Below are positions 41,598 through 54,100 of a stretch of DNA of 64,000 nt, in pieces. Each line of letters begins with the position of its first letter. Within the stretch, counting starts at the first letter, position 1. Both the position numbers and the translations under genes were made by a program. The DNA is taken from the NCBI GenBank assembly GCA_964020055.1, contig OZ026533.1, positions 682,001-746,000 of the forward strand. The letters are read 5' to 3'. A model generated the notes under the pieces. It ran no database searches. It saw only the letters and a program-made list of their open reading frames with translations, and had not been told where the DNA came from. Source of the DNA: G964020055 sp964020055. GTDB taxonomy: Bacteria > Pseudomonadota > Alphaproteobacteria > WRAU01 > Hepatincolaceae.

Positions 41598-42368
41598 ATG
41601 ATCAAAAATAATTTTTTTAATAATTTACAAAATAATCAAGTCTGTATATATGGGTTACACCCATCTATAGCTGCTATTAACAATCCTGAACGGAAAATAT
41701 TTAAAGTTATATGTAATTCTAATATTTCTGAAAAATTAGAAAAACTGCTAATTAATCCAGAAATATTAAAAGGAAAAATTAAGCATGTAGATAATAAATA
41801 CTTTCATAATCTACAGGATACAACTCATCAAGGTATTGTAGTTATAGCGTCAAAACTACCAACACTTACTGTAAATGAATTTATTAATAAATATCACCAT
41901 TTAAATAACAATACTATTGTTTTATTAGATGAGGTTACTGATCCTAGAAATATAGGGGCTATTATTCGATCTTGTGTAGCTTTTGGCGTATCTGGAATTT
42001 TATTTGTAGAGCATCGTTCCCCTTCTGAGACATCTAGTATGGTGAAATCAGCTGCAGGTAGCTTTGAAAATATTAATATAGTTCATGCTACAAATCTTGC
42101 TATGTCTATTAAAGCTTTAAAAGATTCTGGATATTGGGTATTAGGATTAGATGCACATACAGATACTTATTTAGATGCTGTTTCTATGCCAGATAAAAAA
42201 GTTTTAATATTAGGATCAGAAGGTAAAGGCATGAGAAAATTAACCAAAGAATCGTGTGATTTTCTTGCAAAAATACCTATGAATTTTAGCAAAATTGAAA
42301 GCTTGAATATTTCAAATGCTGCCGCTATAGCCTTGTATGAATTACAAAAAAAAGGAATTAAAACGTAA
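41598..42368 (+). CDS. rlmB: TrmH-family 23S rRNA (guanosine-2'-O)-methyltransferase RlmB
   Basis: SPOUT-class enzyme that 2'-O-methylates G2251 in the 23S P-loop in E. coli. The N-terminal substrate-binding domain (about residues 15-90, VCIYGLHPSIAAINNP...THQGIVVIA) precedes the knotted catalytic domain with motif 1 LLDEVTDPRNIGAIIRSC, motif 2 VLILGSEGKGMRKL and motif 3 IESLNISNAAAIALYEL. The 256-aa length is normal. It is divergent from tRNA-Tyr; a TATAAT at 41554-41559 may be its promoter. The arrangement rlmB / tRNA-Tyr / tRNA-Gly / tuf is a conserved alphaproteobacterial one. Confidence 0.93.
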   Translation: MIKNNFFNNLQNNQVCIYGLHPSIAAINNPERKIFKVICNSNISEKLEKLLINPEILKGKIKHVDNKYFHNLQDTTHQGIVVIASKLPTLTVNEFINKYHHLNNNTIVLLDEVTDPRNIGAIIRSCVAFGVSGILFVEHRSPSETSSMVKSAAGSFENINIVHATNLAMSIKALKDSGYWVLGLDAHTDTYLDAVSMPDKKVLILGSEGKGMRKLTKESCDFLAKIPMNFSKIESLNISNAAAIALYELQKKGIKT

Positions 42369-42374
42369 ATATGA

Positions 42375-43163
42375 TCATGCTAAATGTATTTTTATATGTT
42401 CAAACTTATATAATGCTTCTAAGATATCTTTAGATATTGTTTGGTTTGTTACTATATCTGTTATTGAAGATATAGGACATGTTTGCATTATTGAATGTAT
42501 GTGAAATTTATGTTTATCTATCAATAAAACGACTCTTTTTGATGATTTTATCATAGCCTGTTTAGCTTGCACATCTAATGGATAAGAATCCATGGGACCT
42601 TTAGTTAAATTAAAACCCACACAACTTATGAAAGCTATATCTATATCTTTATTTTTATAAAATCTTTCAACTTCTGGACCTACAAAAGTTGAATAAGGTT
42701 TTTCTAAAATACCTCCACTTGACATAATTTTCACTTTATTTCCTAAATAGTTAATGGCATCTTTTAAAACTAATAGACCATTTGTTATCAAAGTAATTTT
42801 TGTGTCTGGATTTATCATTTTTACAATAAAAGTTGCTGTAGAGCCTGATTCTAAAGTTATGATATGGTCCTCTTTTATGAAATAATTAGCACAATATTTG
42901 GCTATTTGCTGCTTTTCTGATAATGACTTATTTTTTTTTAGATTATAAATACTCGACAAAGCCTCTTCTTGATCTGGAATATTTTCTACTGGAATAATTC
43001 CGCCTCTTACAGGAATTACTAAGTGAAGTTTTGATAATATTTTTATATCTCTTACTATTGTCATTTTAGATACTTGAAAGAAATTAGCTAGTTCATTTAT
43101 ACTAACTCCTTTTTTATCATAATTTAACCTGACGATTTCTTGTCTACGTTTTTCTGCTAGCAT
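42375..43163 (-). CDS. DeoR/GlpR-family transcriptional repressor
   Basis: The N-terminal winged helix-turn-helix (RRQEIVRLNYDKKGVSINELANFFQVSKMTIVRDIKIL, about residues 6-43) is the DeoR signature. The C-terminal sugar-phosphate sensor domain (about 75-235) resembles phosphosugar isomerase-like DeoR sensors: ITLESGSTATFIVKMI, ITNGLLVL, and a C-terminal RVVLLIDKHKF. Such proteins usually repress sugar or nucleoside catabolism operons next door, but no such operon is in view, so its target is unknown. AAGGA precedes the ATG. It converges on rlmB with a 6-bp gap. The 262-aa length is typical. Confidence 0.88.
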   Translation of the reverse strand: MLAEKRRQEIVRLNYDKKGVSINELANFFQVSKMTIVRDIKILSKLHLVIPVRGGIIPVENIPDQEEALSSIYNLKKNKSLSEKQQIAKYCANYFIKEDHIITLESGSTATFIVKMINPDTKITLITNGLLVLKDAINYLGNKVKIMSSGGILEKPYSTFVGPEVERFYKNKDIDIAFISCVGFNLTKGPMDSYPLDVQAKQAMIKSSKRVVLLIDKHKFHIHSIMQTCPISSITDIVTNQTISKDILEALYKFEHIKIHLA

Positions 43164-43316
43164 AATTTTCCTTATCTACAAATGATAGGTAGATATATAT
43201 GAGTATAGAATATCATAATTATAACAATATAAAAATGATATAATATTAAACTAAAACAAAATATTATATAAATAATTTGGATATAAAGGTAAAAAAATTT
43301 ATTTTGGAGATGTAAC

Positions 43317-43392
43317 TGGTGCCGACTGAGAGACTCGAACTCCCGACCCACTGATTACAAATCAGTAGCTCTACCAACTGAGCTAAGTCGGC
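43317..43392 (-). tRNA. trnT: tRNA-Thr (TGT anticodon)
   Basis: 76 nt with encoded CCA. The acceptor stem GCCGACT pairs with AGTCGGC; discriminator A. Anticodon stem ACTGA/TCAGT encloses TTTGTAA, anticodon TGT. The T-arm carries GGGAGTTCGAGTCTC. It lies in the 367-bp space between the DeoR-type gene and the small membrane gene; the rest of that space shows only AT-rich DNA and a weak inverted repeat (TTAACAA/TTGTTAA at 43402-43428). Confidence 0.96.
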
Positions 43393-43530
43393 ATCTTTTA
43401 CTTAACAAGTATAACACATATTTGTTAAAATACAAGTATTATTGTAGCTATAATGTAATAATTATAGAAAATAAAATATAAATAACTTATACTGTTAGTT
43501 GTTGCTAACATCTATATTTTGGAGCTGATT

Positions 43531-43905
43531 ATGTCTTTTGGAATAAATGATATTTTGATTATATTTTTTATAGCGTTTTGTATCATCATATTAAAAAAAT
43601 TATGGTATTCAAATGCTTTATTTGGCAAATATATATTAAATAACATGAATTGTAGTTTTGTATCTTTACTAATCGAAACCTTAATAAAAACTATTACAGT
43701 ATATATATTAACTATGAATATGTACTATTTGCTACCATCATTCTTTTTTTCTTTTGTATTACTGATTATTTTATTAGTAGTTGTACATGAATATAGCAAT
43801 ATTTTATTTATGAAAAATAATACTAAAATTTTCTTCATAAATAGTAGTTTTACTATTCTTTCTTTAATGCTATCTTTTGTTATTTCTTTGATAACCAAAT
43901 CATAA
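43531..43905 (+). CDS. Small multi-pass membrane protein, unknown
   Basis: A 124-aa protein with about three to four hydrophobic helices (near residues 5-24, 44-66, 66-88 and 98-122) and few motifs. No family was recognised. The ATG at 43531 is preferred because TTTTGGAGCTGATT supplies a well-spaced GGAG; an in-frame TTG upstream overlaps that site. It stands alone between tRNA-Thr and a convergent porin-like gene, with 38 bp separating the stops. Confidence 0.6.
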   Translation: MSFGINDILIIFFIAFCIIILKKLWYSNALFGKYILNNMNCSFVSLLIETLIKTITVYILTMNMYYLLPSFFFSFVLLIILLVVVHEYSNILFMKNNTKIFFINSSFTILSLMLSFVISLITKS

Positions 43906-43943
43906 TTTATCTTGATGTAAAATCTATAAAAAACTTATACATT

Positions 43944-44957
43944 TTAGAATATGTAATTTATTGATATTTTCATTGAATGATTTTCGCTTTTATTAAAAAA
44001 TGCATTATCAATACTTTTTTTGGTTCTTAAATCTTTTGTTGCTTCAATCTTGAAAGATAAATTGTTATCAACTTTATAAATAGCTCCTAACAATATAAAT
44101 GCTTGTTCAATATAGCTATTTGTATCAATCATTAGATATTGATAACCTATATAAGGCGTTACTTGTTCACTAATATCATAAGATAAATAAAAAGATTGGC
44201 TAAATGATGCCTTATATAATAATTCCTTGATATTAACATATAAATTACTGATATGTGAAAAGTATAGTTTATGGTAATGTGCATTAAAAGCTAAAGAAAT
44301 AATATTTGATTGTGGAGAAGATTTATTAGGTAGATGACTGTAAGATTGATATCCTAACACCATTTCATTCTTATCAAAAAGAAATTTCAAGGTAGTAGAT
44401 ACTATATTCTTAATATTTTGTTCTTTGTTTTCTCTTTGAAATGCTATATCCCAATTTACACTTTTATATAAGGCTATATTGTAAGCAATAGCATTTTTAA
44501 AATATAATAAATTATTATTCAAATCATCTAGATATATTCTAGCACCTGCATCTAAAAAATTTTCTTTTATTATTTTATTAGTTAGTGAGAAAATATTATC
44601 ATAAAAAGGAGAATAAAATGTCCCTATTTTTATTCTTCCTAAAATACTATTTTCAAATTGCAAGTAAAGTTGTCTATTTATAAATTTTTCATTTATATTT
44701 AAATAAACGTCATACACCGCAGATAATAATGTATTATTAGAAAGATATTTTGAAATTTCTATAGCTAAACTAGGATCTGTAAACCTAAAATATGAATAAT
44801 CGTTATATTTTTTTATTTTATTTGTAGACACTAAAAAAGATAAATCAGCAAATAAATTTATTGTATAGTCATCATCTTTTAAAATTGTATAACCATATAA
44901 TGTTTTATTTTCTAAAAAAAATATTGAATAACATATAATAATAATAAAAATTCTCAT
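43944..44957 (-). CDS. Porin-like outer-membrane beta-barrel protein
   Basis: A 337-aa protein with an N-terminal signal peptide (MRIFIIIICYSIFFL..., cleavage near residue 22). The mature part shows regular amphipathic strands, the porin-like stretch LGRIKIGTFYSPFYDNIFSLTNKI (about residues 110-133, resembling L-G-x-x-x-x-G-x-x-x-x-P in general porins) and a terminal phenylalanine (KISINYIF) required for BAM recognition. It is probably a 16-strand diffusion porin, but substrate and orthology are unknown. AGGTTG precedes the ATG. It lies 224 bp downstream of the giant gene A; that gap shows no clear terminator. Confidence 0.72.
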   Translation of the reverse strand: MRIFIIIICYSIFFLENKTLYGYTILKDDDYTINLFADLSFLVSTNKIKKYNDYSYFRFTDPSLAIEISKYLSNNTLLSAVYDVYLNINEKFINRQLYLQFENSILGRIKIGTFYSPFYDNIFSLTNKIIKENFLDAGARIYLDDLNNNLLYFKNAIAYNIALYKSVNWDIAFQRENKEQNIKNIVSTTLKFLFDKNEMVLGYQSYSHLPNKSSPQSNIISLAFNAHYHKLYFSHISNLYVNIKELLYKASFSQSFYLSYDISEQVTPYIGYQYLMIDTNSYIEQAFILLGAIYKVDNNLSFKIEATKDLRTKKSIDNAFFNKSENHSMKISINYIF

Positions 44958-45181
44958 ATCAACCTACTATTTACATACATATAGGAATAGCATAATTTTT
45001 TATATATTTAAAATATATATTAAATAATAAAATTAATTTTATTATTTATATAAAATTCTACCTTAAATTGATAAATGTTATAAGCTATATAATATCAATT
45101 AATACCAAATCTAATTGTAAACAAGTTTTGAAGATATTTGATAATAATTCATAATAATGCATTGCTAATTCTTTTTTTAAT

Positions 45182-48100
45182 CTAATGTTTTACTTCCTTA
45201 TGTATATTAGCATCAGTATAATCAGCAAGATACGATGCATCTTCATTTGGCTTATCAGTTGCTTCATCATTTATCATTTGTTCTGCATCTTGTTTTAATA
45301 AATCATACATATTTTGGAAACCTTCCCAATGATTTATTTCATCTGCTGTATCTTTGTCTTCTTTATGAGCTAATTTTAAAATTTCTGAAGCATTTACTTC
45401 ATTTTTTCTATCTGTTTCATCGGAAGATAAAGCATTCTTAGCTCTAGAGCCTGAAGCTGGCATTATACTTCTAAATGAAGGTTGTGAGTTCCCCTCTTCA
45501 GAATTAAGCTCTTGCTGGTTAACTTCTATATTGGAAGGCACATTTTCAGTTGCTGCATCTTCATCTTGTGAAGAACCTTGTTGAGAATTTGTTTCATCTT
45601 GATGATCTTCTACATTTGAAGGTTCATTTTCATTTGCTGCATCTTCATCTTGTGAAGAACCTTGTTCAGAATTTGTTTCATCTTGCTGATCTTCTACATT
45701 TGAAGGGGCGTTTTCATTTGCTGCATCATCATTTTGTGAAGAGCCTTGTTGAGAATTTGTTTCATCTTGATGACCTTCTACATTTGAAGGAGAGTTTTCA
45801 TTTGCTGCATTTTCATTTTGTAAAGAGCCTTGTTGAGAATTTGTTTCATCTTGATGACCTTCTACATTTGAAGGGGCGTTTTCATTTGCTGCATTTTCAT
45901 TTCCAGAATTTTTTTCTGCATCTCTTTCTGCTTGTAGCATTGCTTCATAATGAAGCAATTGTGCTTCACTCATCAACGTTCTCATTTGTAGTCCTGAATC
46001 TAAGCTACCTGAATCTGAATTGTCTATGTCCGTTGGGATATTATGCGCCAAACCACCACTATAAAATGCCAAACTAAATTTTCTACCTGTTAACGTACCT
46101 GCACTATTTAATTCTTGTAATTCATATACACTGTTTTTACTTTTTTGTACAAATTTATAATTAGAATTACCGTTGCTATCTTTTTGAAATTGAAAATTAA
46201 ATGTCCCATTAGGGTTATAGCTTGCATAAGTATCATTATTAATATATAGACTTCTACCGTTTAATTTATCAAAATCATAATAGTAACCGAATTTTAAAGT
46301 ATTTGTACGGGCAACACTTATTGTAAGTTGGTATGCATTTGTTATTGTTATAGGTGTGTTAGATGCGTTAGAATTCGAACCTGCTTGTAATGTAAAACCT
46401 AAACCTGAACCTATATCATCATTAAAAAAGTTAATATCCATATTGTCAATCATTTTAGTTTTATCACGGGGATTATTAGAAGGCCTAGCTCTATAATGAT
46501 AAAGTTCATTTCTCCACATTCCTGATGCTGTAGTATTATTTATATAATCTTTAGATTGCCCACCCATATCTACAAATATACTTTGGGTTCTGATTTTAGT
46601 TGGATCATCTATTAGTTTCATGAATGTATTAATACTTTTACCGTCTGATAAAGAACGACTGTCTAATGAAATGTTACTGAAATTTTCATATGTTATTTTT
46701 TGTAAGAAATTTGCTAACAATATAAAATTATCACTGGTGCTAAGTGCAGACGGATTTTTATAATAATTCTTTAAACTTTCACCCCAGGTCTGCATGTTTT
46801 TATTACCATCTGCATAGCCATCTAATTTTAGAGTTGTGCTAACTCCTCCAATTAAAGAATATTCGTAAGCTATAATTAATTTATCTGGTACAGTATTATC
46901 ATCTAAAAGATTCATACCTGAATACATAGCATCTAATGTTAATTGGGCACTTGTCGAAGTGTAGTTAGATATCATCATGTTACCTGTAACATTTTGATAA
47001 TGTTTAGCTAAAAACATTATATTAGCTGTTTTGCCATAGCCAAAACTAACTGTATTACCTGATTGTAAAAGTACTTTAAAACTACTTTCTGAATATAACG
47101 CATACAAGTTTTGGTATGCACTCTGTTCTGAAATACTCTTTGATAACAATATATCTGAAGAATAATCTGATATCCCAAAAGCTATATAGAATTTCCCACT
47201 ATCATATAAAGCTTTAGCTTTTGTTATATAATTATTAGTTAAATTACCTGCATTGTCATATTCAGGCGTCAATAAAACACTATCATAATCATAGGAAATA
47301 TTTTTACCTGTATCGTCTGCCTTTCCTACATTGCTTGTTAATACTATTCCCCCTGATAAGTTAGTAGTTTTATTAATCTTATCACCCATGTGAAAGTTAA
47401 CTTGTACAGATGGAGAAGATGCAATCATAGATACAACATTATTATTACGATCATTTAACCCATCTGGTGCAATATTTGCAAAAGATGGATATGGAGTTAC
47501 TTCTCCATTAACTACATTTGTCATACCTTGAAAAGATATAATATTAAAATTATAAAAATGATTATCAATTATATGAACAGTTTGTGATTTATTTATAAAT
47601 ATCTCATAAAATACGTACGGGTAATTAAATACAAATAAAGTATCTGCCGTTACTGAACCATAAATATCTTTTTGAATACCATTTAATGATGAATCTAAAG
47701 TTATACAGGTCTTTATATCTGGTAAATAAATCGTATTGTGAATGAATGAATCTACTGTCAAAAAATTATTACTTTGAAAATTATTAAATTTGAAACCTAT
47801 CCCAGAACCAAATGATGTCATATATAATATATCAGATGAACTGTTACTTTGAACTCCTCTAAAATCAAATGTGCTTCCAATATTTTGATTTATTATTATT
47901 TGAGTATGTTTCGAGGCATTTGAAGCTGATATATAACTTGCAACATCTCCATAAAAATTCACAGTATTAAGTGTACTTGTATTACCTGATAAATTCAAAA
48001 TAGATATGTTTTTTATACCTGTTATAGATGTACCACCATAAACACCACTTTGAGCATCCATTAAACCTGCACTATTCATTTGCACATTCAAACTTGATGT

Positions 48101-51100
48101 AGCTGTTCCAACTATTGATAGTGTATTGTTATGATTAACATTAAAGTTTATATTATTTAATGTACTTACATTGTTTGGGTTTAATGTTACAGTTACATTT
48201 CTTGATACATTACTTGAGCTTGCAAAATCCAAAGTATTTATTTTTTCTACTGTAGATTGTTTATTTACTCCTGATACTTTAAAGCCTAATGCAGATGTAG
48301 ATGTGTCATATGTTATATCTGTGGGATTTATAGTATCTGTATTAATTTTTGCTGTGTTATTACCATTACCTATAATTTTTATTGTTGGTATATACTGAAT
48401 ATCTATATAACCACCAAATTTAACTGTTCCAAAGCCTCGTAATTGTGTTGCTGTTGTCGATAGTCCATCTACAGATGGTAAGCTTCCTCCTGTTTGCAAG
48501 CTTCTATCTATTCCATAACCAAAGCCTGCTATTATTAATGAGCCCAACGTTCCTTCGTAACTCAACATATCAAATACACCACTACCATTACTGTGACTTG
48601 TGATGATCGAGAATATCTGTGTTGTTTGTGATACTTTCATATCACCACTTACAACTAAACTAGAACTTGAAAAACTTGATAATGATATTGTTGTTCTATC
48701 TAACTTTATTCCATCATTATTTAATTCTATCTGGCCATTGATTGATCCTAAAGATAATTTATAAGAACCATTACCCAAGTCTATTTTACTATCATGACTT
48801 GTTGAACCTTTATCTTTAAACTCTAAATTAACTTGTGAAAATACATTTGATGAATTACCTGCTGTTAAGTTTATATAACCTGCATTTTTTACAGATAAAT
48901 ATTTAGAATTTTCATCCCTAAAAATTGCATTTTCATATACAAAACTTTTATTCTCTGGTGATCTTAATTCTGTAATAAATGAGGCACCCTGACCATCTTC
49001 ATGAACTATATTTGTAAAATCTATTGCTAATGGCTTATTATTATTTGTATTTGTTATATTGAAATTATTTAATATAAACGTTACATAACCATTAGAGTTA
49101 TTTCCATTAAAATTTAAAGTTTTAAAATTTTGTAAAGATATCGAGTAATTACCACTATTTGATGAGCCTGTAAGATTAGCACTTAAACTTACATAATCAT
49201 AAGATAATGTACTTATACTTTCTTTACTATTTCCTGAACTATCTTTATCTGAGAAATTAAATGTATTATCACCTACATCTCCATCTAATCCCATAGCTAA
49301 AGCGCCAGCTACAAATGAGACACTGTCATTTCCATTTGATAATTTAAAATTCTGAAAACTTTTTACACTGAACCTTATATTATTTATAGTTCCAGCTCCT
49401 TCATTTTCAAATTTTATAGTAAGTCCTTCAGAACTATTGATACGTAATGTATTAGTCCCCCCTTTCCCATCTAATAGAGAATTTTGATGTGAGGCAAAAT
49501 AAGATAAATCTACAATAAATGTATCATTTAAGTTTGAACCTTCATAACCATCTATTCCTGTTAAGCTATCTTGCAATGTCGCTTGATCGTTTATACTTTC
49601 ATGAGTTACACCATCTTTAAATATTTTGGTCTGACTGTTTGTTATTATAAATGTTAAACCAACCAATGAACCTGAATAACCTACTGTATTACCTGATCCT
49701 CCAGCTTCTATATTATAAGATCTAGAATTTGATAAACCCAAGAATTTATTATTCCCATGATTAGTTCCTTTGATCTCTGATATATTTGAAAAATGATCTT
49801 TTATACTATCATTTCCTGTTAAATAAACTTCTGAACGACCAAAATCTACTGTAACCCCTCCAGATGATAAATTCTCATAACTCAATTTATCTGCATCTGA
49901 GTAGCCATAAAAATTATGCCCTTTTAATGCAGATTTAAAATTACTTGTTATTGCTGAATTACCTAATAAAAATTTAACTCCATCACCTATTATATTATAA
50001 GTTACTTCTCCAACTTGGGCTGTTGCTCCTCCAGATGAGGTTATACTTTCTGTATAATCCACATTCGCACCTGAAAAGTATATCATCTTCAAACCACCAT
50101 TACTTGCATCTATTGTAACTTCTGTAATATTGGCACTTCCTGCTACTTTGTTTGCTAAATAAAGATTATCTTCTGTATTTCCTAATGTGATTTTTGAAAT
50201 ATTCTCTATTTTATTTTGTATGTATAAACCATCTGTTCTATTTCTTTCTACAACTCCACCTGATATATCTAAAGATAGTTTACCTGTTGTATAATCTTTA
50301 TAACCAATCTCATTTTTTCTTCCACCTGAGAAACTTATTGAATTTTTCTCATTCCCTAAATTGATTACATTGTCACTATCTTTATCAAAGGCAATATTTT
50401 GAAAGTTAGTTATTTCATCATAAGTACTACCTCTATTAACTTTTAACCAACCTTCTCTTGCTGCTATAACATCAATTGTAACTCCACTAAAGCCTTTATA
50501 AGTTATTGTATCTTCACCTTCACCACCATCAACTGAAATCCCTAAACTAGCATTTTGCTCCGCAGATACTTCTATTTCATCGTTATAATCTGACAATCTA
50601 TAGGTTTTGAAATTTGTTATCTCTAAACTTTGAGCTCCCACTTGTAAATTACTTATATTTCCTGTTATTGGAGATAAAGCATTTTTGAAAGATATAGTGT
50701 TACTACCGCCTCCTCCATCAACTTTTCTTACTGTACTTGTAGATGCTCCTAAAATTAATGTATCATCACCTTCTCCAAGTAATATTGTTTGGATATTATT
50801 ATAACTTAAAGATTTATCACTGTTTTCTGTTAACATAATCTTACTTACTGCTAAATCTACCGTGTAATCATGTCCAGCTTTAGATTTACTCATATCTATT
50901 GTATTACCTTTAGCTACAATAGTACCACTTGATATTGTTATTGTACTTTGTTCTGCACTATTTGGCGTTAGTCCATCTATTTGAGATGTTCCTGTAAATA
51001 TATCAAAATCTCCAATATCTGGTATTTTAAAAATATCAGAACCAACTGAACTACCTTTTATTACATGCATATTGGAAAATTCTAACAACTTAGCACCTGC

Positions 51101-54100
51101 TATACCAGCTTGATTTTCTGACGCTAAACCACTTAGCATATCGAAAATTACTCCACTTGTATAACTTGTATCTCCAAAAACTAATGTATTTCTACCTGAT
51201 ATCCCTCCATCTATTGACATTATAGAAGAAGCATTTATATCAACTTTGGTTACATTAAATGTTGTATCACCTTTATTTGCTATGATTTTTGATATATTAC
51301 TAAATATATCTCTATTACTTCCTTCTTGGTCTTTATATAAATAACCACCTTTGTCTGCCAATCTTAAGAAAAACGTATAACCACCACTTACTTCTGTAGA
51401 TTGAATATCTCCATAATTTAATGTACTTTTATTATTTCCTTCACTTTTACCTTCATATGTAGCTTGTACTTTTTCTGAACCATTAAAAGTATTGTTACCT
51501 TTACCACCTACATATGTTGTAAAACCTTCTAAACTATCTTCTCTAGAACCTCTTTGAACTTTTGATTGATCAACATTAAATACAAGATCTATTGTAACTT
51601 GCGAATAGTCTACTTTATGCTGACCTACTTTTCCTAATACCGATGTAATATTGTAGTTTATATCTGCATTATCCATTTTATAAGTATCTGTACCTGATGT
51701 ACCCAGTATCTTATTGTAATTGCTAATATTGAATCTACTACCACTTACACTCTTATCTGCCATATCCATTATAATGCTTACATTAGTTGATAAATCTAAT
51801 GTATTGTATTTATTCTCTCCTGAAATACCCATATCTATTTGGGTATTAGCATAACCATTTACATATGATAAATCTAATTTTACTGTGTTTGCTACTCCAG
51901 AAGATAATGTTATTTTATTTATGTGCGAAATATAATCTATACTTCCATTTCTTTTTGTGATTTGTATTGACGAACCTAATGGATCTTCTGTTACAGGATC
52001 GTTATTTATAAACGAAACAGTAACGCCCTCTTTCAAACCATCGTATTTTATGTAATCTCCATTTACATCTGTTGCAGATGAATGACCACCTAAGTAATAC
52101 ATAGTTTTACCTGTTGATACTTGGTCATTATCATCAATTTTCACATAAAAACCTGTGGTTTTGGCACTTGAACCTTGTAAAAGTTGGAAGTTTTTTATAT
52201 AAGCTATCTTATTTGCATCTTCTTCTGTTTCGCTGCTTGCTAGTTTTACTGCTAAAGAACCACTTTGACTATGTAGTACTCCTACATAAAAATTAATTTC
52301 TTGATTTATTGTTGATAAGCTAAATCTATTTTTATCTCCTCCTCCTGCATCAACTGTGTATTTTTTATCTGTTGATGTGAAAAAATCATCATTATGACTT
52401 ATGCTATCATTCAATCTTGTTAATTTTATTTCATCTATATTTTCATAACCTGTAGATGGCAAACTTGATATAGCGTAATTTGAATTCTCAAAAGAAACTG
52501 TATCATAACCATTTCCACCTACTATTCTTGCAACTGGAGAGTTGGGATTTAATATGAATATATTTCCTCCATTTCCTCCCTTTACATCATTTGCACTTGT
52601 GAATAGATCTTGACTTGTTGAAGCTCTTGATAAACTATTTCCTTTATCTACAGATACCCCGTAACCAGATACACCCTGTAAGGCAAAATCAAACTTTAAA
52701 TATATATTCTGCGTTGTCGAATAATCTAAATTTATCTTACCTCCATCTCCTATAGAAACTGAGTAATTATGCAATACGCTACTATCTGCATTTTCCTTAA
52801 AAGTATTTACCCCTGTTGCACCTATAAAATTTGTAAAACCTGTTGTAGATGTTACATTATCTGGTAAACCCAATTGTTTTCCTGTTATTTTAGCCTGTGG
52901 ATTTGAACCTGTTGTTCCCGTTACATCTATTTCTGCTTCATTATATATATTTAATGATAACTTATTTGCTTTACCAACTTCATATGTTGCATTTAATTCT
53001 CTTAAATTACCTTGGTTAGATGGTAAACCTATTGTGTTGCCTGACTGTTTTAAATTTACTATGGCGTAATTGAATACTGTTCTTGCCATCTCTAACAAAA
53101 ATGTTTCTGTACTTACCGATTGGTATATATCTATTACATTATCGTTACCTGATCCCATATCTATTTTTTGATAACCATTTAGATCATTCAAGTTGTTGAA
53201 TACTAGTTTGTTAACTGCTGAATTTAACGCTATTTTTGTGAAACCTTCTATACTATCTTTAAAGGCTCCTTTTTCTATCATTCTAGCTGGCAAATTTAAC
53301 GTTAGAGAATGTGGTAAAATATCGTTACCCTCTCCTGTAGCCCTATCTGTATAACTTAATGTTGAATTATAAACACCATTTAATTTTAATTCTTTATTGA
53401 ATACTGATACTAAAAAAGTATCGCCTTTTCCTGTTCCTTCAAAAATATTTATGTTTTTGTAAATATCTGTAAAACTACCACCAGATTTTGATACGTTTCC
53501 TTGTACTCCATACTCATCTGTGTCTTGTATGTTTATTATAACTCCTTGACCACCTGTACTTCTTTTATATGATAATGTATCTGCATCTCCACCTAAACCA
53601 TCTATATTATTTCCTGTATCGTCGCTTAAGTAAAATATATCATCTGCATTTGACGCTGTAATTTTACCTATTAAGTAGGCCTTATCTATTTGACCATTCG
53701 ATTTCTTTATTATTACTACTGTCTGCGAATTTGTTAGATCTATTTCAACTCCGTTTTCTGTCTCGTATTTATATGATAGTTCATTATCTCCATTACCTGG
53801 TGCTACATAACCTTGATACGTTACTCCTCTTGATGAACCAGATCCATAAAAAGTATCTGCTCCTCGAGTTCCATATATCTCTGTCACATTTCTTATGATA
53901 TCTTGGTTTTCACCTCCTGGCTTTACAACTGTATCTGCTTGATTTCCTGCAAATGAACCTGCATAATAGGTTATACCTGTTGTTGTTATCGCTAAGTTAT
54001 CGTACCTTACTGTATTTAAACCTGATGGATTAAAATTAACTGTCACATTATAATCTAAGGAACCTAGCAAACTTCCTTTTGATGCTTGAGTAAGATTAAA

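Noticed and set aside
45482..45901. Direct repeats as a possible CRISPR array
   Set aside because: Units are contiguous 84-bp coding repeats with no unique spacers, and they are in frame with the giant protein.
45550..46077. Open plus-strand frame rich in H and L, antisense to the giant gene repeat tract
   Set aside because: It is the reverse reading of an acidic N/E/D/Q-rich repeat region, has no ribosome site or family resemblance, and recurs only because the repeats recur in copy B.
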